A DNA stretch of 64,000 bases, taken from Patella vulgata. Its lineage: Eukaryota; Mollusca; Gastropoda; Patellidae. The notes below the pieces were generated by a model, which did not search any database, had not been told where the DNA came from, and saw nothing but the letters and a program-made list of their open reading frames with translations. The stretch covers positions 73,135,431-73,199,430 of the forward strand of contig NC_065882.2 of the NCBI RefSeq assembly GCF_932274485.2. The letters are read 5' to 3'. The stretch's first letter is position 1. Each line of letters opens with the position of its first letter. A program made the position numbers and the translations under genes. This document shows, piece after piece, positions 11,513 to 32,700 of the stretch.

Positions 11513-12252
11513 GGTTAAGATGTAAATATGGTTGTATACATACAATTAACATGGATCTGACTATAGTGTAAATTGTTTTTTTTTTTAAAGACATCTGAAT
11601 GATATGTATTCATATAAAATCTAATTGTTGAAACATGGTCCCACCCTATTGAATAGGATATTGTAATTTGTTCGTGCTTACTATTTTATTTGCAAAAGGT
11701 TCCATGCTAATGTAGGATTTTTTTTTTCAACCCCCACAAAAAAGGTATCAAACTAAGATACTGGTGTTAAATTATATTGTGATTGAGTCATCAGTTTTAA
11801 TGGATCAAAATTATCTATAAATCATTACAAAGTTGAACTTATAAAATATATGTTAATAATATAAAATTTTATCTAAAACTGATTGTTTGTGAATTATTAT
11901 AATATACCTGGATAAACAAGTACAAGCGTAGTTTGGACCAGGAACCGAGCATTGACCTCATCGCGGCCATCTTGAAATTGTGACATTAATTATATCCAAA
12001 ATCTGAGTCTATTGATCGATGTGCACTTGTCCAAGGAATAAGCATGCCAAGTTTTATGTCAATTGTACTTGAATTGGTGGATTAACAAGATGTTTAGTGG
12101 GTGGGTCCCAGTTTCTTGTCCAAAAAGTCCTGTTTTTCCAGTTTATGTCATAGACCCAATTATTCTAAATATATCACAGATCTTGGACATCAGTTGCCGA
12201 TTTGCACGTAGGCTGGCCAAAAGATATTGAAAATGCAAATTATCTATTGCTA

Positions 12253-12421
12253 ATGTAGGGGGGTTGTGTGGTAAAGTGGTCTAATGCATGTACTTTAGAT
12301 CATAAGGTCTGTCAGTGAGTCAAGCAGATTGGTTTTGATCCCATGTGTGTATGCGACAAGGTGTGAGGTCCTCTGTCCAATCTTGTGAGTTTCCTCCCAT
12401 TGCTAAAGACCCCTAGAAGAA
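12253..12421 (+). mobile_element. SINE family A, 5' part
   Basis: From GGGGGGTTGTGTGG through CATAAGGTCTGTCAGTGAGT to the CATTGCTAAAGACCCCTAG body. Confidence 0.65.
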
Positions 12422-12880
12422 ATTTGTACTGTCTCTAGATTAGCCATATATTATAGCAGACCTCTTGGAATCTACATGTACTGCAAGGATCTACTATATA
12501 TTATAGGAACACCTCTGGGGATTAGCCATATATTATAGGAACACTTCTTGGGATTAACGTTTCCCCTTGTCAGTGGTGCAGGACGGAAGGCCTGACAAGG
12601 ACAGCTGTTTTGTCATTTGAATGGTATGAAAAATCGAGGTCCTGTGTACACATTGGTGTGCACATAAATGATCTCTTGCCAGTTGGAATTAGATGAATAG
12701 TAGGCTGTAGCGCCGCTGTCCCGACAAAATTTCCCACATAGCGCACTGCATGGCAAATGCCCGTATAAGCCCAGTCGGAGTAGAACATAAAACACCATTT
12801 CATTTCATATCTTAGGATTAACCATATACAGGTATTATAGGAAGACCTCTTGGGATCCACCATATTATATAGGAACAGTT
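12421..12880. repeat. Minisatellite (GATTAGCCATATATTATAGG type) split by a SINE-B
   Basis: Degenerate units of about 35-60 bp at 12435-12558 resume at 12818-12880. The 255 bp between them are a SINE-B piece, so the array predates the insertion. Confidence 0.65.
12558..12815 (+). mobile_element. SINE family B, 5'-truncated
   Basis: Body from CAGTGGTGCAGGACGG to the CACCATTTCATTTCAT tail. It sits inside the minisatellite. Confidence 0.8.
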
Positions 12881-13171
12881 CACTGTGACACTAAACATTT
12901 TAAATAAAACAAATTACATAAATCATATAATAGTTTATTCTTAACAAACAGATCCTGTATATAGAATTTAAATATTACTTTGAATACAATAATCAAAGTT
13001 CCGTTCATGATTCATTAATCGTCAACATTTAATTATCATTTTCTATATGAAGTGTTGTTCAACCCACCCACCCAGTTCCGAGAGCTGTTTGTTTGGATAC
13101 AAGTGTTGAAATTTTGTAACGGTCCCTTATGAAATAAAAATCTTAATTTCATTATACTGAGGTTTGTGAGT

Positions 13172-13279
13172 GAAAATGTACCATAATTTCAAAATATTCT
13201 TCACAACAGGAAAAGAACATTTAGAAAATGTACCATAATTTCAAAATATTCTTCACAACAGGAAAAGAACATTTAGAAC
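13172..13279. repeat. 52-bp perfect direct duplication
   Basis: Two head-to-tail copies starting at 13172 and 13224, identical as far as I can read. Confidence 0.85.
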
Positions 13280-13327
13280 ACTTTATGAATCAGCCTGCTC
13301 GACTGGATGACATTGACATACACAAAT

Positions 13328-13462
13328 AAGGTCATTTTGGGCTTAACACATGGCTCAATTTTATTTCATTGGGAGGAAACTTGAGAACCTGGAGAAAACA
13401 GACACAACTCCTTGTCATGTACATGTGCAGGACTGAAACCACACCACATAACTCAATTACAG
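13328..13462 (-). mobile_element. SINE family A, diverged
   Basis: Shows AGGTCATTTTGGGCTTAACA and a decayed B-box region (GGACTGAAACCACACC). The next SINE-A follows directly. Confidence 0.65.
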
Positions 13463-13738
13463 AGAGAGTGAAATGGGGGTTTAACGTCCACTCGACACAA
13501 ACTAGGTCATTTCGGGACTAACATATGTTTAAATTTTATTTCAATAATTCACTTGCGCGTAGGGGTCTTTAGCAGTGGGAGGAAACTGGAGGACCCGGAG
13601 AAAAAAGAATTATGTTGGACAGGCGACGCCACTCCTTGTCACGTACAACTGGGGATTCAAAACCACGCCAGTTGACTCAATGACAGGTCTTATGATACAG
13701 CGCGCATGTGCTAACCATTCGGCCATCCAACCCCCCCC
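13463..13738 (-). mobile_element. SINE family A, full length
   Basis: GAGAGAGTGAAATGGGGG end through to CATTCGGCCATCCAACC. It lies just downstream of the RIOK2 stop. Confidence 0.85.
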
Positions 13739-13909
13739 CACACAATTACAGACCTTACAATCTAAGCACACATGTTAAACTATGGAAACTAATTTGACTT
13801 TTAACAAGGACACAGGATATAGATGACTCAGTCTTCATGGGGGGGGGGGTATTAATTACCATTTTCATAATGGAGAGACTGTTGAGTTTCTTGAAGTATT
13901 CCACAAGAG

Positions 13910-22689
<8,780 letters not shown>

Positions 22690-22810
22690 CTTGGTAGAGT
22701 TCTGTTCAAATAAATAAATACTAAACCATCAGATAATCAAAAAAATTAAAACATCTTATTTCAAGAATTTCTGAATTTCTTTACAAAACAACACATGTTC
22801 CGGAAGTACG
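22690..22810 (-). promoter_or_regulatory. Probable RIOK2 promoter / 5' UTR
   Basis: Directly upstream of the RIOK2 ATG. A palindromic ETS-type TTCCGGAAGT lies at 22798-22807, about 110 bp from the start, a common layout for housekeeping ribosome-biogenesis genes. Assignment rests on the motif only. Confidence 0.35.
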
Positions 22811-23617
22811 AAATATATTTTTCGCCTCGATTGGTCAGCTTTTATTAATCTTAATCTTTAGAATGCTTTAATGACAATCAAGACTATATCAAAATTGCAG
22901 GGGAGGTAACTACAATTCATCGTAATGATACAGACCAACGCATTCATTCGGGGTTCTAATTATGAAGAACCGAAATAAAAAAAAGGACAACCAAGTGCAA
23001 TAACAGCTATTCCACAATTTATATTGCAGAATGGTGGTATAGCATGTTTTTACATTCTAAGAAATTAGATTAAAGTATGTCACGCAAATGCCATATATCT
23101 ATTTTTTTGTGGACCTTATATTACATTATTTTCCAGCTCGTGAAAGGTCATATTTTGATGGAAATGATACTCTTATCACCATGCTTAATTACCGAGCACG
23201 CATTTATGGATAGCTAACAGGGAAGTGATAGATTTATGTGCGAGTGCAGTGAAGCGTGGTAGAAGATGATATTTTTGGACACAGCAGTGTTAACCTAGAA
23301 AAAAGTGAGGGGCCATGGGGTGTGGTCGAGCCTTGAGGTACTTTCCGTAGAAGGCGACCGTCGCTGCCGCGGGGACAGTGTATTTGGCTTCTCCCCACAG
23401 AAAACTCAATAGACAGAAATGTTATTTATATTCCTAGTGTATTCTCGAGGAAACATTCCGTTTTCTGACAGGTGCACGGGACCACCTACTTAAAAATCTC
23501 AAAGCTCATCGGAAAATTTCCACTTTGTTTCACGATATTTGGGAAATGGGTCTTCATTATTTTTAAGACGCCTGTTGCCTTTTGGGGCAACCACGGTTTG
23601 TCATATCTCCATATTCA

Positions 23618-23709
23618 ATTCTGAAAAATATGTGACAGTCCACACCCTACCCCTGGTCAAGATTCCATTCTGAAAAATATGTGACAGTCCACACCCTACC
23701 CCTGGTCAA
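23618..23709. repeat. 43-bp direct duplication, 49 bp apart
   Basis: Identical copies at 23618-23660 and 23667-23709 containing CCACACCCTACCCCTGGTC. Confidence 0.85.
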
Positions 23710-23717
23710 TACGCAGA

Positions 23718-24050
23718 TGATACCAAATTGCGTTACTAAATCCAGAAAATGCAAAGAAAATTGAAAAACTTATGAATAATTTCCTTTGGAGTAATGGTGT
23801 GGATAAAGTGGAAGAACTAAAGTACAAAAAAAAAACGTATATAGATATAGAAGGTGGCTTAAACCTTACGGAAAGAATTTTTACCATTGCGCCAAAACTA
23901 ATCCATAAAGGAGAGTCAAACCCCTGGTTTAAATCCTTTGATTGCCTCTTGAAGAAAGTAACATACAATATATTTGCAGTTGGATCAGAATGGCTCGGGT
24001 TAATAAAATTATACCCACTTGATAGACCCATGTCTATGTGTGTACCATGA
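23718..24050 (+). mobile_element. LINE reverse-transcriptase C-terminal scrap
   Basis: The open frame reads EKLMNNFLWSNGVDKVEEL and then YIDIEGGLNLTE. This resembles the ...FLW.G...K......EGGL.L motif that follows the RT domain in L1/Tx1-type LINE ORF2. No other ORF2 parts are nearby, so it is a short fragment. Call based on motif likeness only. Confidence 0.5.
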
Positions 24051-24309
24051 CTTTATGTATGTTATTATGTTTGTAAATGATTGAAGATGATAAAAAAGAA
24101 AAACTTTAGCCGCCTATGGGCTTGGTGTGTAAGTTGACTGTGAAATATCATTGCGTCATTTTAACGCAATATGAATCACCTGCGAATTAAAACATTGTAA
24201 AAGATGAATCTCTAATATGAATACCAGTTCAGAAATGGTTGTTTTTCTCTCTCAGAATTTATAAAGATACATGTATGTTGAATTGTGAATTGAGATTTAT
24301 CGATCTATG

Positions 24310-24353
24310 AACTATAACACATACCTGTTTTTCCATAAGTATGTGTTATAGTT
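24310..24353. repeat. Perfect 15-bp-arm hairpin
   Basis: AACTATAACACATAC and its exact reverse complement, 14-nt spacer. Confidence 0.85.
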
Positions 24354-24713
24354 TATTGCTCTATCCAGTTACAAAATGCTTCTCAAAGATTATTATCGAT
24401 CTATGCGGCTTGCTATATAATAAGCCAGCCGCCATTTGTTTGTGGGCGAACAGAATTGATAGACACATATTTTTATTTCAACTCATCTAAGCCGGGATGT
24501 TATCTAGCGTTGGTATTTTGATTTTGTTTTAAAAGTTAAAACATCTATCTGAGTACATACATATTAGCGTTGATTAAACCGTGATAGTTTTGATATATTA
24601 GCTAAAAATGACCGTTTGACCCAGTCAGTGATAATTGACCAATGGACGGCTGGTACGTGCATGTCCTTTTACTTCTCTTGCATAATCTTAGCAAAGAAAA
24701 CACATTCCACTCC

Positions 24714-24871
24714 AGGGCCGTTTCTCGAAATCTTTACTAAAGATGAAATCCAAGTTTTAGTAGATACTTCAATTTTGATTGGCTAAGCCCTAAAATCAAT
24801 CTAATATTATCCAATCAAATTACTAAAATTTGGATTTTATCTCCGTTAAAATTTCATGAAAGAGCCCCCAG
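24714..24871. mobile_element. Foldback MITE, GGGCCCTGTTTC type (copy 2)
   Basis: Aligns along its full length with 11341-11512, including TTTTGATTGGCTAAGC and the central TTATCCAATCAAATTACT. Confidence 0.8.
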
Positions 24872-25382
24872 GGCATTATCTTTAGTAGTGTAAGCAGCGG
24901 ACCAATATCGATTCAACTTTATAGCACCCATAAATACATATTACGAACGCGGAAAGTAAGATTTTTGGACATAACAGATTAATTTAAAAATTAAGAACAC
25001 TACAGATTTTTAACAGAAGCTGGACTTATGATGCTCTCTAATTGACAAGACACTTGGGTTCATATTTGAGAAGATTGACCAAGAAGCACACTTAGGTTCT
25101 ATCTTCACTCAATCTCAATTCATCCCGATCTTTGGTGACTTTCTGCTCCTGGCAGCAGACGCTTAGGTCTCATCACGGGTCATTGCAGGGTACGGGTATA
25201 TGCTACACCATTTGTAAACGACGTAGGCCTAATTGTTGCTTCCGAGAGAAAGGATCTGGAACTTTCTGCCAACTCTGGTCTCCACCAACTCCTGATGTTG
25301 ACGCCTTTCCAGGAGAATCTACTCTAGGCGAAACTAGACAAGATAATTGACATCATAATCAAGGAATATCTGCTATAGATGT

Positions 25383-25505
25383 TATTTCCTCCCAATGCCA
25401 AAGACCCCTACGCGCAAGCGAATTGTTGAAATAAAATGAAACCATATGTTAGTCCCCAAATGACATAGTTTGTGCCGAGTGGACGTTAAACACCATTTCT
25501 CTCAA
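25383..25505 (+). mobile_element. SINE family A, 3' half
   Basis: TTCCTCCCAATGCCAAAGAC through to the CACCATTTCTCTC tail. Confidence 0.8.
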
Positions 25506-28504
25506 GAGTGCACTGCAATTTCAGCACGATATTTGTTTGGTGGGAGGATAATGTAAAATCTTCATACAACGCCAGTGTTGAGATGTAGACGATGTTATGT
25601 TCCACAGAGGTCACAAATTAAACTAAAATTAGTATACAAGTCGACTTCCGGTTAATCAACGAATCGCACCAAGCTTGTCCCTCTACTAAACGAAACAACA
25701 CATCAACCCAATCGCAACATTTCAACATCTTAAAAACCGACCACTCACCGCCGGCGGAGTAACACAATTTTATTTAAACAATATTTTATTCATCTAAATT
25801 TACAAAATTTATATAATAAATACAGAATACGATAACAAGCGTTATCAGCTTATATAAAATCGCTTCCACAGATGGATTTCGATGCGAGTTTAAGACATTT
25901 GATTTATCATTTTCCATTCGCGGTGTCTTTAAACCCACTTACTTAGTTCCGCGAGTAAATTCGTTTGATCACTGGTGTTGAAATTTCGCTAGGTCCCTGG
26001 TAAATCCTTCGCTTTAGTGAAAGAAACAAAATAACCGACACTACTGCGTGTGTGCCCCTTTAAAGAATTAAGTTGTGCCTAGGTAACAACGAATAAATTT
26101 GTTACGGATTAATATTCAAAAAGTAAGAATCCTTTCAGTGAGTGGAACTCGCCATAGTAAAGGCAAAACACGAAGCGAGCGTGGGTGTGCATTTGCTAAA
26201 AATTACACAACACTTTCATGTGCTCTGACTATGGGAACACATATTAAAGGCTCAATACCACTCTTGTAACTAAATAATATGTCCCAATCTTTATTCTGGT
26301 CAACAAATTGTACTATTTTACAATATTCCAATTGATTGATGATACAAATTTCATCTTAACACACCTAATTTAAAAAATTGGAAAATTCAACTAAATGATT
26401 TGAAAAGCATAACGTAAAGCTTTTCAAATGTGACTTGGATTTAAAAATATTTTCGAACCCTCTGGACAAGTAATATATGATTTAATGGATAATTTACACA
26501 ACAGGTAGGATACTTAAACATCTAATACTTAGAATAAGGCTATTATTTATTTTCTGGAGCTGTCAAGGAAGCAAGAGTGTTATTGTCCCTTTAAGGCCGT
26601 CAGAAGCACATGTGAGATTTTTTAAATCTGTAACTGGGTCGTTTGTAGTCTGATCCAAGATTCTGTCAAAAAAAAAAAAAAAAAAATAATAAAAAATTAT
26701 ATCGTACGTGTATATTAACACAACATTTCAATAAACCCCTTGCGCGAGTCTTTCGCACTTGGAAAAAAACACGAAACTCCGAAAAAGCCAACCAGGTGAG
26801 ACTCAGTGCCTAGTTTTTTTTCAAACAAAAAGGTAGACAATCCATATCAATTGTTTTGAACGCTGGACACGTTTCTTAGGTTCACGATCTTGTCTTGTAA
26901 GAAGCTATGGTATAACTTACACCGATTTGACTTCAACTGAAACGTGATTACTTGCATGATTTGTTGGTTAGTCATTACAAGCCATATACAACGGAAGAAA
27001 TTGACGATTAATTAAAAATCCCCCATTTTGGACATTATTCTCGTGGCCATTTTAGATTTCGATATTAAACTTTTGAGATCAGAAATCAACCAAATGACAT
27101 CTAAAACTATGTGAAAGGCATGTTACAAGTCGTATCCAATAGGGAAAAATAACGATTAATTTAAAATCTGCCATTTTGGATTCTATTTGGACAGGCATTT
27201 TGAATATCTACCATGTTAGATTTTCAAAATTTATTTTTAAATCCAGAGACATTGAAAACCTTATAAAAAATAGTAAAAGTCATAGGCCTATCTTACGAGA
27301 TAGTGACTTGATATGTACCGGGAAAATGCCATTGTATTACCAAATTTAGCCGCCATTTTGAAAAAATGGCCGTTACGATGTGAAAAATAAATTTTTTAAA
27401 ATTGGTTTGGTCAAATTTGTTATTTTCGGAACATTTTGCCTCTATCACAACTTTGTATTGTAAGGCTTGAATAAGAATCTATTATTGCTCCACCACTGAA
27501 ACGAACTAGTTGAAGATATCACTTTCAGAAATTTCCTTGAGACCGCCATATTGAATTATGTTAATTATGTCATTTCGCCTTAATATAAGTTTGATTGAAC
27601 GAAACTGCATTGGTTTCTGTTGCAATTTGTTTGAGATCACTCCACTTTTGAGACTAACTTGCCCCGCCTATATGTACGCTCTAGAATCCAGAGACGCCAT
27701 CGCTATCAAAAAAATTATATAAGCTCTAGATTCCAGAGCGTAAATGTATAGACGGTAAACTTTGTACAATTTGGCAATATGGCATTAACTTTGTGGTCCA
27801 AATACAAATATACCTATTCACGATGATTTCATGGTCTTCGATGGTGCTAAATTTAAGTCAATTTTTTACCTTACCCCAGAATTTGGGCCACCCATGACGC
27901 CACATTAAAAGACATAAACACAAATTACAAAAAAAGAAGTTCAACTGTAAAATAAAAAAGTGGCGTTTCATCTTGTATCCCAGTCCCGACAGTAGACGAT
28001 GAGTCGCGACCCGTGAGAAAGAACTCCTTTCGGCCCAATACTTTTTCATATGTTTACACGAGTCTCGCATCTTAACTAGACAACACCAGATATCTTTGGT
28101 ACAGAAATGAAGAAATTATAGAATATCTATTCATGGACACGAACTCTACCAAACTGAATGGTATAAATATAACAGGACTTCCCCATCAAAATATACAAAT
28201 TAATAAGGGCGCCATTAGGACACAACAACAATAGAAATTTTAAAAGGTATGTTATTGTGCGTTCAATTTTATTGTCAACTTTTTGGGTATTTCCAACGTC
28301 AATTTTGCTTTTATTTTGGAAGAAACACAAACAATTGATGCCTAGAAAACCGCTGTAGCAGGTATAAAGTAGTATGGTGTCTGAGACTACGATTTTACCC
28401 AAAGTTTATTGGGCCCGGAAACGACCCCTCCATTCTCAGAAAATAGAAGCTACTCCGATTCCAATTCAAGTAACCAGTTGACGTGAAAGTAACTTGTTCA
28501 GAAA

Positions 28505-28740
28505 TGAAATGAAACGAAATGGAGTTTACCAAACTACTGTTCCGAACCAAACTTTGCCTGTCAAGGGTTCTTTTACGTGCACACCAACATCCACACTCGA
28601 CCTTAGGTCCACCCAAGGCGTCCCATATATATTATAAGTCACGTACGCACACAGCTTGGATCGAAAACTCGACCGCAAACCATAGGTAACCGGCCAGCTA
28701 GAGTTCGAGGCGCGTCACCCTTGACAACAGGCCACCCCAC
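28505..28740 (-). mobile_element. SINE family B, rearranged
   Basis: GAAATGAAACGAAATGGAG tail, then TGTCAAGGGTTCTTTTACG. The middle differs from other copies. Confidence 0.55.
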
Positions 28741-28883
28741 CCCATTAAAAAATTCCCGGATTTTACCTCTGAGTCGTGCTTTATCTGATGCACAACATTC
28801 ATTTACATATTAAAGTTAGGATGACTGACAAGTATTATTTGGTCATATCTGTATATATACTGTGTACTTATTTTACCGTGCGA

Positions 28884-29182
28884 CTTATTTTACCGTGCTA
28901 CTTTTCGGCACCGAATGGGCTAATGAAGACGAGCGTACGCCATAGAGTGCGCTACGGAATTCTCGTACATCGAATTCCAACTGTCAAGGATTCTTTTACG
29001 TGCATGCCAACGTGTACACGGGATCCCGGTTTTCGTCCCATCCGAACGACCAGGCACTGCCCTTGCCAGGCAATCCGTTCTGTAGCCATGGACAATGAGA
29101 AAGCAATCTGGAAAACCCCGGGGAACAGCGAGATCGAATCCCGAACACCCTGGTTAGTGAGCCAGTGCCTTACTTACTGAGC
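28884..29182 (-). mobile_element. SINE family B
   Basis: CGGCACCGAATGGGCTAATG through CATCCGAACGACCAGG to the head GTTAGTGAGCCAGTGCC. The 3' tail is altered. Confidence 0.8.
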
Positions 29183-29309
29183 CTGTTAAATATTTGTCTA
29201 ATAATAATAGCTGAGCCTGTCGTATGTTTCATCTATGATCTCTATAATAAAAATCCTTTTCGTTCCCAGATCAGATGGTTTGCCGGGTCCTGTTTTCCCC
29301 CAGCTTCTA

Positions 29310-29520
29310 AATGGTTAACGCGTGCGCGTTGGATCAGAAAGTCTGTCGTTGAGTCAAGTGGCGTGGTTTCAAACTCGTGGCTTTTCTTCGGGTCTTCCAG
29401 TTTCCTATACTTCTGCTATAAACCTTTACGCACAAGCGAATTATTGAAATAAAACTGAACACGTATTAGTCCCGAAATGACTAAATTTGTGTCCAGTAGA
29501 CGTTAAATCTCTCTCTTGAG
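29310..29520 (+). mobile_element. SINE family A
   Basis: AATGGTTAACGCGTGCGCG, GAGTCAAGTGGCGTGG, end CGTTAAATCTCTCTC. It lies 275 bp before the SLC7 start codon. Confidence 0.8.
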
Positions 29521-29794
29521 GTGCATGCTTGAACTGAGAGTGGCGTAAGGAATCCATCATTTCCACAGTTTCTGGTTTGATATTATGCGATCTGACCATC
29601 TTATACGCGGAACCCTGATGAATACCCGTAGCTTGTGTTTAATAAAGTTATTCGAGCTGCACAACCGAAGGTCCGTAGTGGGCTAAAAGTTGTAGATTCT
29701 CAATCGGTGGTGACGTTTGTCGAATCCATTACAAATCATTACTGTGACATTTGAAGAAACGTTTTTGGTTTATTGTATTGTTTTAGGAGAAACC

Positions 29795-32700
29795 ATGGCA
29801 ACAACAGATGATAATCATCACCATCCATCTTTAAAAAGACAGCTAGGATTGGTACAAGCAACCTGTTATATAACTGGTGGTATCATCGGAGTAGGGATAT
29901 TTATAGGACCAGCAACTGTTTTAAAGGGAGCTGGGTCATCAGTAGGCGTGTCCCTATCAATATGGGTTGTATCTGGTTTTCTTATGTATTGCGGTGCCAT
30001 GTGCTATGCCGAATACGGTATGTATTTCTTTTACATTTATACACAATTAACTTTTTAGCTGATAAAATCGTCATTTTGATTTATTCACACACCATAATCC
30101 GATTAAAGTTTTTCCGGTTGCTCTTTCTCGATGACAAAATCAGGACTTTTTAGCAAATTGACAGGTAGACCACTTCGTCCACCAGTCCACCCAAATCATC
30201 CAACACTGGTTAGCCGAAATTGTTGGATTATTCAGTATTCCACTAAGAAAACAATTTAACAAAATGTACGTCATAACCACCCCAGAAAATATAACCGACT
30301 TCAGCGAAATCATGAATGAAATCGTCACAAATGGAGAGAACCCGAGCGATTCTTAGAAACGAAATCGAAAACATTTCATAGAGAGTTGGCTCTCTATTCT
30401 GTTTACGATCTCTATGATTATAGGATCGGAAGGGTGCGACATGCCCCTATAGGTCCACTGTTCATCCAAGAACCACTACTCTAAATCCCTTTTAAAAAAG
30501 CGTTAGACATAATCAACGTTAATACATTTGGTTTAATTCCAGGATCCAGGGTACCTAAATCTGGAGGAACTTACACTTACATAAGGGAAGCCTTTGGTGA
30601 ATTAGCAGGATTTGTGTTTTTGTGGACTCAGTTGGTTTTAGTACGTCCCCTAGCCGTATTGTTGAGCTGCTTGGCTTCTGCTGAGTATATCATCAGACCT
30701 GTTTTTCTCACGTGTCCTGATATGGCACCAACAGATGCCAAGATACTTCTAGGAATATCTATTTTAGGTGAATAGTTTACTAACTTAGCTCGAGGTCTCG
30801 TTTCTGAGATTCATTTTCACACACCAACAGAATAGTCCCCATAACGATATCGAAACGAATAAAATAATTATTAATCTATCATGTCCATAACAATGATTTT
30901 GAAAGAGGAGGCTTGGGTTTCAAATAAAGATTGTAACGCCGAGTGGGTGTATGCGATGACGCTTTTCGAGGACTGATGTATCAGCCCCAAATCCTCCCCG
31001 ACTGTTCCTAGGTCTTAAAAGCTTCTTTAGTTCCGAAATTAACTGGTTTGTGTCGAGTTGACGTCCCCCCCCCCCACTCTCTCTCTCTCTCTCTAAAGCT
31101 TCTTAAATCAAAACACAATCCATAAGATTTAGTGACGATTTATCAAAACTTAAAAAAACAAATCATTTACCAGAAAAGCTTTTTTGTATTTTGGGCTTCC
31201 CATTGTTTCGAGGGGTGGTCTGTCATTGACTGAAGTGGCTTTCATCACTTCGTGGGTTTTCAAGGATATATTGAAATAAAACTAGGCCGCGTGTTAGTCC
31301 CGAAACAACCTTTAGTATCAATCGTTGTTACAGTTGCGGTATCGCCCCTTGTTCCGGTTAGTGGACGGTAAACCCCATTTTATATCTATATCACCCTTTG
31401 TTTCAGTTATAACTGTAGCTGTTAATTGTTACAGCGTCAACTACGGTGCTTATTATCAGACATTAGCAACTTTCTGTAAAGTAGCAGCATTAGTCGTCAT
31501 TATCATTGGCGGGTTCGTACATTTAGCTAAAGGTTAGAATTATACCTTCTACATAAAACAATCAGCATGCGAGAGAGTTACTAGCCCGGTCTTCTGAAAT
31601 CCAATCCATTCCATTGGACTATTTTGTAGTGACTGCATGATTTCGTCTACAAGGCAAGTTTTGTTTCATTATAGCCATTCGGTGTATGCAATGCGCATGC
31701 ACTTTCCTGTTTTACAAACGAAAGGATAATGCAGATGAAATGTCACAACCTTTAACACTGGTCATTAGAAGTTGCTTCTGTGCCATGTCATAAGGGACTT
31801 GATGATAGCCATGGAACTAATCTTAATCAATGGAAGTCGGGGTGTATTTGGAGTTAACATTACAAATGAAAGTATATTTTTATTCGAGATAATTTTATTT
31901 TGATAATTGCAGGTAATACAGACCATTTCGATGAACCGTTTAAAACCAACTCTGAGATATCTCCTACGAGCGTCAGTTTAACTATATATGTTTGTTTCTA
32001 TGCTTACATGGGATGGTAAATATATAATATAAAATGTTTCTTTGCTTCTATTCCTACACCGTCCTCATTACCCCCCCCCACACACACACACACACACATC
32101 CCCCCCCCCCTCCGCGCACCTCGTCAATTTGATCTTCAACCACTGGCTGTGTGTATACCGCTAGACCTAAATACTCTGAAATAAATACAACCCTTTCGTG
32201 TTTCTATAGCAGAACTTATATTTAATTCTATAAAAAGTTGTTAACTCAGAATGTCTGAATGGGATTAAGTGTACGGGCTTAGTCTGTATAAAAAAATCCC
32301 TTTATCCTACTCTATTTTATTTGAAAACTGTTGTCTTTGATTTTAGGGATAATGTAACAGTGGCAACAGAAGAGGTCACTAACCCTAAAAGGTAGGCAGC
32401 CAATGGTATTTTGTGGTTTTCTTTTTGTGTATTCCACTCTTACTGATACAATGGTTCAAACCAAAGATCAAAAGCAACATTGACATTTGAGTCGAAGCAC
32501 AATCTTATATACTCTTCAAAAAAAGTAGGGGATATTGAAATGCAAATACCTATGCAGGTGGTGATATGATAAATAGTCATGGACACTTGACATGCTTACA
32601 GGAATTCGAGTTACACCCCAAACGATTAGAAATCAGCTACATGCAGACCATTTGCATGCGCGACGACCGCGTGTTGTGCCTCCATTAACTCGCCAGAACA

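Larger units (their letters stand above)
9504..13909. other. C18orf32-RIOK2 tail-to-tail interval, no gene seen
   Basis: AT-rich. The first part is the C18orf32 3' UTR or flank with a 250-bp tandem duplication. AATAAA occurs at 9992-10011. Further on are a foldback MITE, SINE-A and SINE-B pieces and a split minisatellite. Only short open frames without codon character are present. Confidence 0.5.
22811..29786. other. RIOK2-SLC7 intergenic interval
   Basis: No complete gene seen in about 7 kb. It contains a LINE scrap (about 23718-24050), a 49-bp direct duplication, a 15-bp-arm hairpin (24310-24353), a foldback MITE, SINE pieces, an A-run (26666-26686) and diverged inverted DNA around 27663-27760. 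Noncoding first exons of the SLC7 gene could lie here but cannot be placed. Confidence 0.45.

Noticed and set aside
23290-23480. Possible small nuclear RNA gene (moderately GC-rich island)
   Set aside because: No U-snRNA hallmark such as an Sm site, cap-box or proximal element could be recognised.
25132-25350. 72-codon frame with several Cys
   Set aside because: No domain likeness and no splice context; possibly a decayed repeat, but not supportable.
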